Shown: piece after piece, positions 53,717-61,550 of the stretch | How the letters are laid out: the number at the start of each line of letters is the position of its first letter | Numbering within the stretch: the first letter of the stretch is position 1 | From: an uncultured Lachnospiraceae bacterium | GTDB taxonomy: Bacteria > Bacillota > Clostridia > Lachnospirales > Lachnospiraceae | Assembly (NCBI GenBank): GCA_947384285.1 | Contig: CANDGI010000006.1 | Location: forward strand, 1-64,000 | Length of the DNA stretch: 64,000 nt | Direction of reading: 5' to 3' | The notes under the pieces: model-generated | Databases searched by the model: none | Seen by the model: only the letters and a program-made list of their open reading frames with translations | Told to the model about the DNA's origin: nothing | Made by a program: the position numbers and the translations under genes

Positions 53717-55375
53717 TTAATAGCCCAGCTCCCTGTTGATAATGGTTCCATCTACGGCATTGATGGTAAGGAAGCTTTGGTTCGAATGCTCTCCGCTGTC
53801 CTTGCTTATATACTCCACAGACTCTGAATCATACCCTCCAAAAAAATCCCACACCGGCACAAGAATCCCGGATTTGCTGTTTACCGTGGGATCATAAATC
53901 CTGCTGTAGCCTAGCTTGATTTTTTTCGTATGGTAAACTACCTTATTGTAATAATCCATCATATCTGCATTGGTTATTTCCATCATCTGCTCATAAATCT
54001 TTATAATGCTGTCAAAATCCATCAGTTTTACATTTTCCGTCTGAACCTCTTCCACATTGTAGGGGCTGTAAATTTCCACCTTTTCAATTCCGCTGCTTCC
54101 TACAACCACCTCGCACCTTTCATAGCTCCAGGGTATCAGGGTGCTGTCATGATCCTCCAGGCTTCCGCCGTAGGATTCGGTAAAGGTAATGGGCGCGCCG
54201 TCCAGCATCCTGGTAAAATAAAAGACATATCCCACATCCTGTATATCCTCTTTCTTCATATTATAAGTACTGCTGTAAAGGGCATAATCCCAAGCGTTCA
54301 CTTCCCAATCCCAGCCCAATTTCTGAATTTTCTCCTTTGCAGCCTGCTCTGCATCTTCATAAGAAATTTCTACCAGCTCTTTCACCTCATCTTCCGAAAT
54401 AGGATGGGAATCCGTCTCTTCATCGGCGAACTTACTCTCTGTGTCCATGGCAAACCTTCCCTCTTTCCAGCCTGTGGTGTTAAAATCCCGGAAGCTCTGG
54501 GGGCCTTCCTCCTGGGTTTGAATCAGTATCTTGATATCCGACGTATGGGGGTCATTGCCATTGATAGTGTAACCATAGACTCCATGGTCTGTCTCTGCAA
54601 CGCCGTAAAACCTGTTTTCATCCACCTTCGTCACAGGCTCTCCCCAAGAACTGTCCACATATTCCAGGCCAAAGGAGGGAACAACTTCCTTCAGCTCTAT
54701 CGAATCCGGCGCATCCTGCATGCTCATCTCATCCCCTTCAATGGCGGCGTCGATATCAAATGCCAGATTGCCCTCGTCGTCTGTACCCCAATTGTAAGGA
54801 TCCAGATTGCCTTCCGCCTTCCATTTTTTCAGCATGGTGAGATCCCTCTGGTAATCCTCCTTGGTCCATTCATTGTAGTCGTATCCATGATAGAACTTTG
54901 CCCTCTCAAAGAAAATTTTTGTAACCTGGTCAATCAGCTCCTGGTCTGCCTCCCGGGCGGATACCTTGTAAGTGTTCATGGCATCCACATTGGGAAGTAT
55001 GATTTCTGCATCCGTGTCAACCACAATCTTGCCGCCCTCGTACTCCACCTGGTTCTTGTAGGTTTTAGGCGCTTTAAGCATTTCATTGATTTTCCCTTCT
55101 TTTTCCTCCGGGGCTTCCGACTCTTCTGCAGTCCCGCCTGGCTTATTATCCTGGGATTCTTCAGTGTTTTGGGTTTCCTTTCCATTTTCCAGCTCTTGCG
55201 TGCCTTTCTCATCTTCGTTGCTTTCGTATTCCTTGATTTTGTCCGCGCCCTTTTGCTTTACAATGGATTCCTTGGGCGTCTCCTGGCATCCTGCCAGCGC
55301 CATGAAAAGAACTGCTGCAAGAAGCATCCTGCATTTCTTTCTAACTGCTGCTGTGTTTTTTCTTTTTTTCTCCAT
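53717..55375 (-). CDS. Lipoprotein, DUF6034-like, paralogue 1
   Basis: A 552-residue lipoprotein with lipobox ALAGC and the sequence CQETPKESIVKQKGADKI, then an acidic low-complexity stretch (about 55-100). The body (from TYKVSAREADQELIDQV) contains the repeated family features KFYHGYDYNEWTKEDYQ, SYEDAEQAAKEKIQKLGWDWEV and VPVWDFFGGYDSE near the C terminus. It is clearly paralogous along its whole length to the next gene upstream. The name DUF6034 is from memory. GAGGG precedes the start. Function unknown. Confidence 0.8.
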   Translation of the reverse strand: MEKKRKNTAAVRKKCRMLLAAVLFMALAGCQETPKESIVKQKGADKIKEYESNEDEKGTQELENGKETQNTEESQDNKPGGTAEESEAPEEKEGKINEMLKAPKTYKNQVEYEGGKIVVDTDAEIILPNVDAMNTYKVSAREADQELIDQVTKIFFERAKFYHGYDYNEWTKEDYQRDLTMLKKWKAEGNLDPYNWGTDDEGNLAFDIDAAIEGDEMSMQDAPDSIELKEVVPSFGLEYVDSSWGEPVTKVDENRFYGVAETDHGVYGYTINGNDPHTSDIKILIQTQEEGPQSFRDFNTTGWKEGRFAMDTESKFADEETDSHPISEDEVKELVEISYEDAEQAAKEKIQKLGWDWEVNAWDYALYSSTYNMKKEDIQDVGYVFYFTRMLDGAPITFTESYGGSLEDHDSTLIPWSYERCEVVVGSSGIEKVEIYSPYNVEEVQTENVKLMDFDSIIKIYEQMMEITNADMMDYYNKVVYHTKKIKLGYSRIYDPTVNSKSGILVPVWDFFGGYDSESVEYISKDSGEHSNQSFLTINAVDGTIINRELGY

Positions 55376-55460
55376 AATGTTCCCTCTTCCTTCCTGCTGC
55401 ATTCAGCATATCCTTTTAAATATACGGACGCTGCCGGCAGCCTCCGCACCTTCTAATTTA

Positions 55461-55574
55461 GAACGTGCCTGAAAAATGCTCTGGCAGCTTTTGCATCTCC
55501 TGCTTTGAGTGTGCTTGAAAGCTGCTTTCTCCAAAATGTACGCCACAGTTTGTGGAATGGGTTTTCAAACGCTC
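55461..55574 (+). mobile_element. Degenerate MITE copies
   Basis: At 55461 GAACGTGCCTGAAAAATGC (preceded by TA) resembles the left end of the MITE at 14364. At 55507 GAGTGTGCTTGAAAGCTGCT begins a 68-bp internally deleted copy that keeps CTTTCTCCAAAATGTACGCC, a stretch like CACAGTTTGTGG, and the right end TTTTCAAACGCTC (to 55574). Two nested or adjacent remnants are likely. They lie between the two lipoprotein paralogues and abut the stop codon of the upstream one. Confidence 0.75.
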
Positions 55575-55575
55575 C

Positions 55576-57066
55576 CTAATACCCAAGTTCCCGGTCAATC
55601 ACCGTCCCATCAATGGCGTTTATAGTCATAAAGCTCTGCTTTGAGTGCTCTCCGTTATTTTTCTCAAGATGCCCATCTATTTCCACGTCGAATCCTCCGA
55701 AAAAGTCCCACACCGGCACCAGAATCCCCGACTGGTTATCCACGGCGGGCTCATACACTCTGCTGTAACCCAATGTTATCTTCGTAATATGGAAAGTCCG
55801 CTGTTTCTCAAACTCTGCAATATCTGCATTGGACACCTCCATCATCTGTTCATATATTTTCGCAATGCTGTCAAAATCCATTAATTTCGCATTTTCCGTC
55901 TGGACTCCATCGATTTGATAGGGATTGTAGATTTCCACCTTCTGGATTCCGTCATCCCCCACAATCACTTCACATCTCTCATAACTCCAGGGAACCAGGG
56001 TACTGTCCATATCCTCCAGGCCTCCTCCATAAGAGTCCGTACAGGAAATGGGAACTCCATCCACTACCCGGGTAAAGTAAAACAGATACCCTCCATCCAA
56101 TATCCTGTCTCTTGTTGTATTTCCTTCTCCATGGGTGAAAACAGCATAATCCCAATCCTGGATTTCCCAGTCCCAGCCCAGCTTTTCTATTTTCTCCCTG
56201 GCAATTTTTTCCGCGTCTTCATAGGAAATATCCACAAATTCTTTCAGCTCCTCCTCCGTCATGCCCTTGTAATCCTCCCTCTCATAGTCCATCAGATACC
56301 TTCCCTCCGTCCAGCTGGTAAACTCCTGGGGATCCGGCACGTCATCCCTGATTTTGTCAATGGCAAATTTAATATCTGCGGAAACTTCTCCCGATGAAAG
56401 AATCCTATAATCGTAATTCCCTTGCTCTGTCTCAGCCACCCCGTAAAATCCGTCTTCATCCACCTCCTTCTGGCTTTCTTCTCCCTTCCCACTGACCCAT
56501 TCCAAGCCAAAGGAAGGCTTTACCTCCTCTTTTACCACTTCCTCAGGCGCATCTGCCATCTCTTCTTCATCCCTGGCAATTACCTCATCAATGTTATAAT
56601 ACAGTTCTCCATTTTCATCTCTTCCATGCTCGTACGGGTCAAGATTCCCTTCTGCTTTGTACTGCTTGAGCCTGGTAATTTCCTCCTGGTACTGCTCCTT
56701 GGTCATCTCATGATAGCTGTAGGAATGATAGAATTCTGCATCCTCGAAAAATGCATTGGTGACCTTGTCTATCAGCTCCTGGTTTACTTCCTGTGCAGAC
56801 ACTTTGTAGGTATTTATGGAGTCCACTTCTGGCAGGACTACTTTTGCATTACTGTCTATGATAAGGACCCCGTTCTCGTATTCCGCCTGGTTTTGGTAAG
56901 CTTTTGGCGCATTTACCATGTCTTTGATTTTTCCTTCGGCGCTTTCGTATCCGCTGGCGCTGTCTGCGCCCTTTTGTTTTACAATGGCATTCTTTGGCGT
57001 TTCCTGGCAGCCTGCCAATATGCTGATGCAAAGGGCTGCTGCAAGGATTGCTGTGTATTTTTTCTT
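55576..57066 (-). CDS. Lipoprotein, DUF6034-like, paralogue 2
   Basis: A 496-residue lipoprotein with lipobox ILAGC and CQETPKNAIVKQKGAD. It lacks the long acidic insertion of paralogue 1 but matches it from KIKDMVNAPKAYQNQ to the identical ending INRELGY/IDRELGY type. SYEDAEKIAREKIEKLGWDWEI and VPVWDFFGGFDVE are shared. AGGAGG precedes the ATG at 57066. The two arose by duplication; the MITE remnants lie at the boundary. Confidence 0.8.
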   Translation of the reverse strand, partial: KKKYTAILAAALCISILAGCQETPKNAIVKQKGADSASGYESAEGKIKDMVNAPKAYQNQAEYENGVLIIDSNAKVVLPEVDSINTYKVSAQEVNQELIDKVTNAFFEDAEFYHSYSYHEMTKEQYQEEITRLKQYKAEGNLDPYEHGRDENGELYYNIDEVIARDEEEMADAPEEVVKEEVKPSFGLEWVSGKGEESQKEVDEDGFYGVAETEQGNYDYRILSSGEVSADIKFAIDKIRDDVPDPQEFTSWTEGRYLMDYEREDYKGMTEEELKEFVDISYEDAEKIAREKIEKLGWDWEIQDWDYAVFTHGEGNTTRDRILDGGYLFYFTRVVDGVPISCTDSYGGGLEDMDSTLVPWSYERCEVIVGDDGIQKVEIYNPYQIDGVQTENAKLMDFDSIAKIYEQMMEVSNADIAEFEKQRTFHITKITLGYSRVYEPAVDNQSGILVPVWDFFGGFDVEIDGHLEKNNGEHSKQSFMTINAIDGTVIDRELGY

Positions 57067-57107
57067 CATAAGATCCTCCTGTTCTTTCATAATAAACTTT
57101 CACCATG

Positions 57108-57320
57108 CACAGCCAGCCGTTTGGCGGGCCGCATTTTGGCAGACTATCTGCTAACTCCGGCTAAGGAAGCCAGGAAAGCCTTCCTAAGTCTACGTAAGCA
57201 GTGGATTTCGCCTTCACCAAGGACGCCCATGAATCGTCTGCTTAGCCAAAGAGCCATCCTGCCTTTCCTGGGTATCGAAATATAGATTGTTCGCTGTAGG
57301 GCTACAGATCAACATGGCGT
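57108..57320 (+). repeat. Dispersed repeat family B, copy 2, with the GCCGTTTGGCGGGCCGCAT block
   Basis: The first part (about 57113-57135) shares the block found in the 79-bp repeats at 19047-19220. The second part (about 57205-57315) matches 19325-19432 in inverse orientation. The same two blocks thus travel together at two distant loci. Confidence 0.75.
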
Positions 57321-57380
57321 TGGGAACAGCTTTTATATTATCATGATAACAGGTTCTTTTTTGGAAATATTCACTCAGTT

Positions 57381-57400
57381 GTAAAGGATTGGTAAAGGAT
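57381..57400. promoter_or_regulatory. Direct repeat GTAAAGGAT, 11-bp spacing
   Basis: GTAAAGGAT occurs at 57381 and 57392. Two direct repeats one helical turn apart are the usual binding pattern of OmpR-family regulators. It lies upstream of the lipoprotein operon and near the two-component genes at 57.7-59.7 kb. Confidence 0.4.
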
Positions 57401-57522
57401 TTTTTTGATAGTGATAAGCTTTCATTTTTTCTGTATTTTTCTGCATTTTCATAAAAAACGAAAAAATGGTTGATAAACAGATAAATTTTGATATTATAAA
57501 AGAAATTCTGTGAAATGTTCAA

Positions 57523-57705
57523 ATGTTCTTAAATAAGACAATAGAGTCTGCCCTTGCCAATGCAATAGATGCAAAAAAAACATGGTTCAAAGCCGCCCTT
57601 GAGGAAAATATTAAAATACACCAACCGGACTGTTTCGAGGATTATTCCGGCCAGCTGAATTTGAGAATCCAACAAAGCCTACAGCGTCCACTGGCAGAAC
57701 ATTGA
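57523..57705 (+). CDS. Possible 60-residue ORF
   Basis: MFLNKTIESALANAIDAKKT... has protein-like composition to about residue 54, then overlaps the end of the kinase gene on the other strand. There is no ribosome site. It could be a small gene, or the 5' end of a gene truncated near 57680. A promoter-like TTGATA...TATTAT lies upstream (57471-57499). Unrecognised. Confidence 0.3.
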   Translation: MFLNKTIESALANAIDAKKTWFKAALEENIKIHQPDCFEDYSGQLNLRIQQSLQRPLAEH

Positions 57706-58938
57706 AATCTTCGTCCCCTCCCCCGCCTTGCTTTCTATTTTCATCGTTCCATGATGCACTGCCGCAATCTGTTCGCACAGCGCAAGCCCAAGGCCCATGT
57801 TCCCGCTCTTTCTGGAACGGGACTTATCCACCCGGTAAAAGGCTTTCCGTACCTTATCCACTTCCTCCGGGGGAATTCCGCATCCCTCATCCCGCACCCA
57901 AAGAGACCTCTCATCTGCTCCCAGATAAATCCGGCTGCCAGGTTTTGAGGCCATAATACTGTTATTAATCAGATTAATGAGAAAACTTGTCATCAAATCC
58001 TCGTCCATCTGTCTTGTCCCTGCCAGGCAGTTTCCCTCCCGCACCAGGGAAATTCCTGTCTCCTGCAGCCTATGAGCCACATTGTGCTCCACCGCTTCAA
58101 AAAGGCTCTCCAGTGACACCTCCCGCAATGCAGCCTTGCATTCCGGCTCATACAGCCTGGTCAATTCCATCATTTTTTCGGTGAGCCGGGACAGCCTGCC
58201 GCTTTCCTGATGGATATAGCGCAGGGACTTTTCCTCCTGCTCTGGTGATAATTTTACATTTAAAAGCGTTTCCGAATACCCTTTGATGGCCGTCAAAGGA
58301 GTCTTTAACTCATGGGACATACTTCCGATCAGCTGCCTTTGGGCTTCGTTCACAGCCTGCAGGGGCTTTGTAATTTTCTTAATCAGACATACCAGCAGCA
58401 ATGCCATCCCCAAAGACGCCAGGCAGGAAACCAACAGCTCCTGGATAACCAGACTCCGGGTTTTTTCAAAAATATAAGTCACATCCACGGCATAAAATAA
58501 CGTGTAATCGGCAGATGCCCTTTGGTAATACCGGATTGCATCCCTTTGGAAAAACACCAGGATGTATCTGTCATCGCTTATTTCCAATACGCAATCCCCA
58601 GAATCTTCGATTTCACTTAAATTGATATTTTCCACATTAAATTCATAGGGGCTGCTGTTGTACAACTCCTCCCCTTCCTTATACAACGCTGAATTTTCCC
58701 GCATATTTTCCCGGAAGCAGTAAATGATCACATGGTCGGACAATTCAGATTTTAACCCTGCATTAGACAATTTCCGGTTAAAATCCCCTAGGGCATTTTC
58801 GTATATTTTACGTTCCTTTTCTTTGAGCAAATCAATTTTTTCCTGCCGGCTGGTAAAAATCACATAAAAAGAAAAAACCTGCGCCAACACAAAAAGCATG
58901 GTTGCCGCAGTAAGTGCAATTTTTTTGATCATATCCAT
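57679..58938 (-). CDS. Sensor histidine kinase, two-helix type
   Basis: About 419 residues: first membrane helix (about 5-25), an extracytoplasmic sensor of about 130 residues, second helix (about 160-180), HisKA H box SHELKTPLTAIKGYS, then N box NLINNSIMASKPG and G boxes EGCGIPPEE and GNMGLGLALCEQIAA. All catalytic motifs are intact. Start 58938 (MDMIKKIAL) follows GGAGG; an earlier Met overlaps that site. It forms an operon with the regulator and rubredoxin genes upstream. Confidence 0.9.
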   Translation of the reverse strand: MDMIKKIALTAATMLFVLAQVFSFYVIFTSRQEKIDLLKEKERKIYENALGDFNRKLSNAGLKSELSDHVIIYCFRENMRENSALYKEGEELYNSSPYEFNVENINLSEIEDSGDCVLEISDDRYILVFFQRDAIRYYQRASADYTLFYAVDVTYIFEKTRSLVIQELLVSCLASLGMALLLVCLIKKITKPLQAVNEAQRQLIGSMSHELKTPLTAIKGYSETLLNVKLSPEQEEKSLRYIHQESGRLSRLTEKMMELTRLYEPECKAALREVSLESLFEAVEHNVAHRLQETGISLVREGNCLAGTRQMDEDLMTSFLINLINNSIMASKPGSRIYLGADERSLWVRDEGCGIPPEEVDKVRKAFYRVDKSRSRKSGNMGLGLALCEQIAAVHHGTMKIESKAGEGTKISMFCQWTL

Positions 58939-58950
58939 GGTTAACGATAC

Positions 58951-59092
58951 CTCCATTCGGCATTCAGCCTTGGCTTGATTGCAATCCTCCTAGATCTTCC
59001 TGATATCCGTTAAGGCGCTTCCATCCAGTATTCAGCCCAGACTTGATTGCAATCTTCTTGGATTTTCCTGATATCCGTTAAGGCACTTCCAT
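58951..59092. repeat. 68-bp tandem duplication between regulator and kinase genes
   Basis: CTTGATTGCAATC recurs at 58974 and 59042, 68 bp apart, in two nearly identical units that both end in the words TATCCGTTAAGGCRCTTCCATCC. The second boundary lies in the last codons and stop of the regulator gene, so copies of the regulator's 3' end have been duplicated into the spacer. Confidence 0.88.
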
Positions 59093-59740
59093 CCGGTATC
59101 CCACTCTGGGCACTGTAATAATCACATCAGAGAAATCCAGCTTCTTGCGGATATTCCCCACATGCACATCAACGGTGCGGCTTTCTCCCTGGAAATCCAC
59201 GCCCCAGAGGATATTCAAAATCTGATCTCTGGTAATCACCCGGTTCCTGTATTTCCAAAACACCAGCAGACAGTCAAACTCCATGGGCTGCATAGGGATT
59301 TCCCTGCCGTTTTTCTGGACAGTCCTCTTGTTCTCATTGATGACCACGTCACGGATACGGATTTCCTCTGTCTCCTCTTTGCCGCAGCGTTTCAGTATAT
59401 TGTCCATGCGGACCAGAAGCTCCAGCATTTCAAAAGGCTTTACGATATAATCCTCCGCCCCGCTTCTTAAGCCCTTTACTTTGCTGGGCAAATCCCCTTT
59501 GGCTGTGAGGTAAATGACAGGGATATTGTGTTCCTTCAATTCTTCTAACAATTCAAAACCGTCTTTTCCTGGAAGCATAATATCCAAAAGGGCAAGGGAA
59601 TAATCATCCCGTTCCCTTAGATGGCGGCTGAACTCATTGCCGTCAAAAAAGGGAACAGGCTGATATCCCGCAATCTCCAGATTCATGCAGATTAAATCAT
59701 TGATGGAGATTTCGTCTTCGATTACTAATATTTTTTTCAT
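59078..59740 (-). CDS. OmpR-family response regulator
   Basis: A 220-residue regulator beginning MKKILVIEDEISIND (E9/D10), with phosphoacceptor in LALLDIMLPG, K in YIVKPFE and a winged helix ending VGNIRKKLDF...VPRVGYRMEVP. Start chosen at 59740, two bases after the rubredoxin stop; a weak GAGAAA site precedes it, consistent with coupling. Cognate kinase is the next gene. Confidence 0.92.
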   Translation of the reverse strand: MKKILVIEDEISINDLICMNLEIAGYQPVPFFDGNEFSRHLRERDDYSLALLDIMLPGKDGFELLEELKEHNIPVIYLTAKGDLPSKVKGLRSGAEDYIVKPFEMLELLVRMDNILKRCGKEETEEIRIRDVVINENKRTVQKNGREIPMQPMEFDCLLVFWKYRNRVITRDQILNILWGVDFQGESRTVDVHVGNIRKKLDFSDVIITVPRVGYRMEVP

Positions 59741-59742
59741 GC

Positions 59743-59898
59743 TTATTTCTCTGAGAACTGATCCTTGCCTACAAAGCACAACGGACACTCAAAATCGGCT
59801 GGTACATCCTCCCATTTTGTGCCTGGGGCAATGCCGCCCTCTGGATATCCCTGCGCTTCATCATATTCCCATCCGCAAACGTCACATACATATTTCAT
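59743..59898 (-). CDS. Rubredoxin
   Basis: A 51-residue protein not evident in longer reading frames. It has two CxxC knuckles, CDVCGW (Cys5, Cys8) and CPLCFVGKDQF (Cys38, Cys41), that hold one iron, plus the conserved WEYD, GYPEGGIAPGTKWEDVPADF core. It is a cytosolic electron carrier used in oxygen and peroxide detoxification in anaerobes. GTGGAAAGC precedes the ATG. The stop lies two bases before the response regulator's ATG, making a rubredoxin-regulator-kinase operon. Confidence 0.93.
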   Translation of the reverse strand: MKYVCDVCGWEYDEAQGYPEGGIAPGTKWEDVPADFECPLCFVGKDQFSEK

Positions 59899-59963
59899 GC
59901 TTTCCACCATTCCTTTCCTGTCTTACTGCCAATAGATTATGTTTCTCTCTTTTTACGTGCATT

Positions 59964-59992
59964 ATATTATCACAAAAGCATGTATAATTCAA
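59964..59992 (-). promoter_or_regulatory. Promoter of the rubredoxin / two-component operon
   Basis: On the minus strand TTGAAT (59987-59992), 17 bp, TAATAT (59964-59969); start about 60 nt before the rubredoxin ATG. Confidence 0.75.
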
Positions 59993-60079
59993 TATGCGCT
60001 GCCAAATATTTCCATGGACAGCAGATGCAAAACTCAAAGAATCTATCCTTCAATATTTCCCAGGCTGATAGGTGCATTG

Positions 60080-60247
60080 TTACAAAACCAGGACGATCAC
60101 CAGCACGATGGGAATCACGGTCTGGAATAAATTGTCCACATCTTTTAAAACTTCCTCCCGGGGAACATAGGCGACAGCAGCCCAGACACCATTTTGCTGA
60201 TCCAGGCTTCCGTTTCCTGAATCACCCGTTCCGAGGTGGTATATTTC
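60080..60247 (-). pseudogene. Cache-domain/transmembrane fragment of a sensor protein
   Basis: The minus strand reads NGVWAAVAYVPREEVLKDVD followed by NLFQTVIPIVLVIVLVL and a stop: the end of a dCache sensor domain plus a membrane helix, as in chemoreceptors and sensor kinases. The signalling part is missing. The fragment follows the SDR gene's stop without its own start, so it is a remnant. Confidence 0.65.
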
Positions 60248-60248
60248 A

Positions 60249-61019
60249 TCAATTTTTAAAAACTTTTTTCTTTTTCTGCTGGCGGGCAGCAATCCTGATA
60301 TATAATTCCTCAGGCAGGAACCGTCCGAAGGTTATTGCCAGCTTTACGGAAAGGGTTGGGATAATCACCGTTTTTTTCCGTTTCATTTTCTTCCATGCAT
60401 AGCGGGCGCAATAGGACGGGCGGATGCCCTTTAGGGCGAAATCCACATCCGCCACCTGGTTGAATTCCGTGTCTACCGGTCCTGGGCAAAGACAGCCAAT
60501 ATAGACAGGGCTTCCTTCGCTCCGAAGCTCCTCTGCAATGGCCCTGGTCAAACTTGCCACATAAGATTTGGTAGCATAATAGGTTGCCATATAAGGCCCC
60601 GCCGGCATTAATCCAGCGCAGGAGGCCACATTCAAAATAGAGCCGAATTTTTGCCGGCTCATTTTCCGAAGCGCCAATTTTGTCAAAAGATGCACTGCTT
60701 TCACATTGACGGAAACCATATCCATTTCTTTTTCTATATCGCCCTTTTTAAATTTGCAGCAGTCCCCAAAGCCTGCATTATTAATCCAGACAGCTATGGG
60801 CTTATCCTCCACTGCATGGTACAGACGGTAGCATTCTATCTCTTTTGTCAGGTCAGCCGTTATAATCTCACATTCTGTCTTGACTGTCTTCTTTATTCTC
60901 TCCAGACGATCCTCTCTGCGCGCCGTTAAGATTAACCCATACCCTTCCTTTGCCAGGATTTTTGCAAACTCCATCCCAATCCCCGAGCTTGCCCCGGTAA
61001 CTACCGCATATTTTTTCAT
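60249..61019 (-). CDS. Short-chain dehydrogenase/reductase
   Basis: About 256 residues. Cofactor motif TGASSGIG, with RR after the second strand (LTARREDRL) suggesting NADPH; NNAG (about residue 86); catalytic Ser in NVASCAG and YxxxK in YYATK; PG motif in CPGPVDTEF. The C terminus ends in a basic KKKK tail after an amphipathic segment, as in classical SDRs linked to lipid substrates. Start 61019 has GGAG six bases upstream. Substrate unknown. Confidence 0.92.
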   Translation of the reverse strand: MKKYAVVTGASSGIGMEFAKILAKEGYGLILTARREDRLERIKKTVKTECEIITADLTKEIECYRLYHAVEDKPIAVWINNAGFGDCCKFKKGDIEKEMDMVSVNVKAVHLLTKLALRKMSRQKFGSILNVASCAGLMPAGPYMATYYATKSYVASLTRAIAEELRSEGSPVYIGCLCPGPVDTEFNQVADVDFALKGIRPSYCARYAWKKMKRKKTVIIPTLSVKLAITFGRFLPEELYIRIAARQQKKKKVFKN

Positions 61020-61118
61020 ATATTTCTCCATTTCCTTTCCTGTTTTCAATACCGACCCTTTGCAGAATTGCTTCCAAAACAGATTTCGTGCATGGAACCA
61101 TAATTTTTCCTCAGTTCT

Positions 61119-61550
61119 TTACACTTTTTTATTAAATACAGATAATTCCTCCCTGTCTTCTATGCCAAAAAACCGTTCTCTGTCGTTGTGGGGAAACAAC
61201 AGCTCCATATAAAGATTTCCCAATAACTCCTTCACTTCATCCACATTAACCTCTTCCACTGGCAGCTCCTTTAACTCCATGGCTCTAAGATTCGAAAGCG
61301 CCGCCTCAATCCGCTGCTTATCGGTAGGAGCTTTTTCAAAAATCGGCACCGGCTCCGCAGGCTGGCTGGGTTCTTCTGCCTGGGGCTCTAAAATCTCCTT
61401 TGCCTCTGGTATTTTATAAACAATATTCTTACATGTTTTCTCAAAGCACTCTGGATCATATTTGGATAAATACCTTAAATCCTCCATCGTCAGCGTGTGT
61501 TTATTATGTATCTTAATGTAGATATTTACAAGACGCGTATCTTTTCCCAT
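61119..61550 (-). CDS. Unknown acidic protein
   Basis: 143 residues, soluble. Start MGKDTRLVNIYIKIHNKHTL; a helical N-terminal 60 residues (TMEDLRYLSKYDPECFEKTC), a Pro/Glu-rich linker (EPQAEEPSQPAEPVP, about 65-80) and a helical C-terminal half. GGGAGGGAG precedes the ATG and a good promoter lies 41 nt further upstream, so it is very probably real. Not recognised. It ends about 100 nt before the SDR gene on the same strand. Confidence 0.75.
   Translation of the reverse strand: MGKDTRLVNIYIKIHNKHTLTMEDLRYLSKYDPECFEKTCKNIVYKIPEAKEILEPQAEEPSQPAEPVPIFEKAPTDKQRIEAALSNLRAMELKELPVEEVNVDEVKELLGNLYMELLFPHNDRERFFGIEDREELSVFNKKV

Noticed and set aside
53930..55456. 508-codon plus-strand reading frame
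   Set aside because: Antisense to the DUF6034-like lipoprotein gene, which has a signal peptide, ribosome site and a full-length paralogue; the plus-strand product looks like nonsense.
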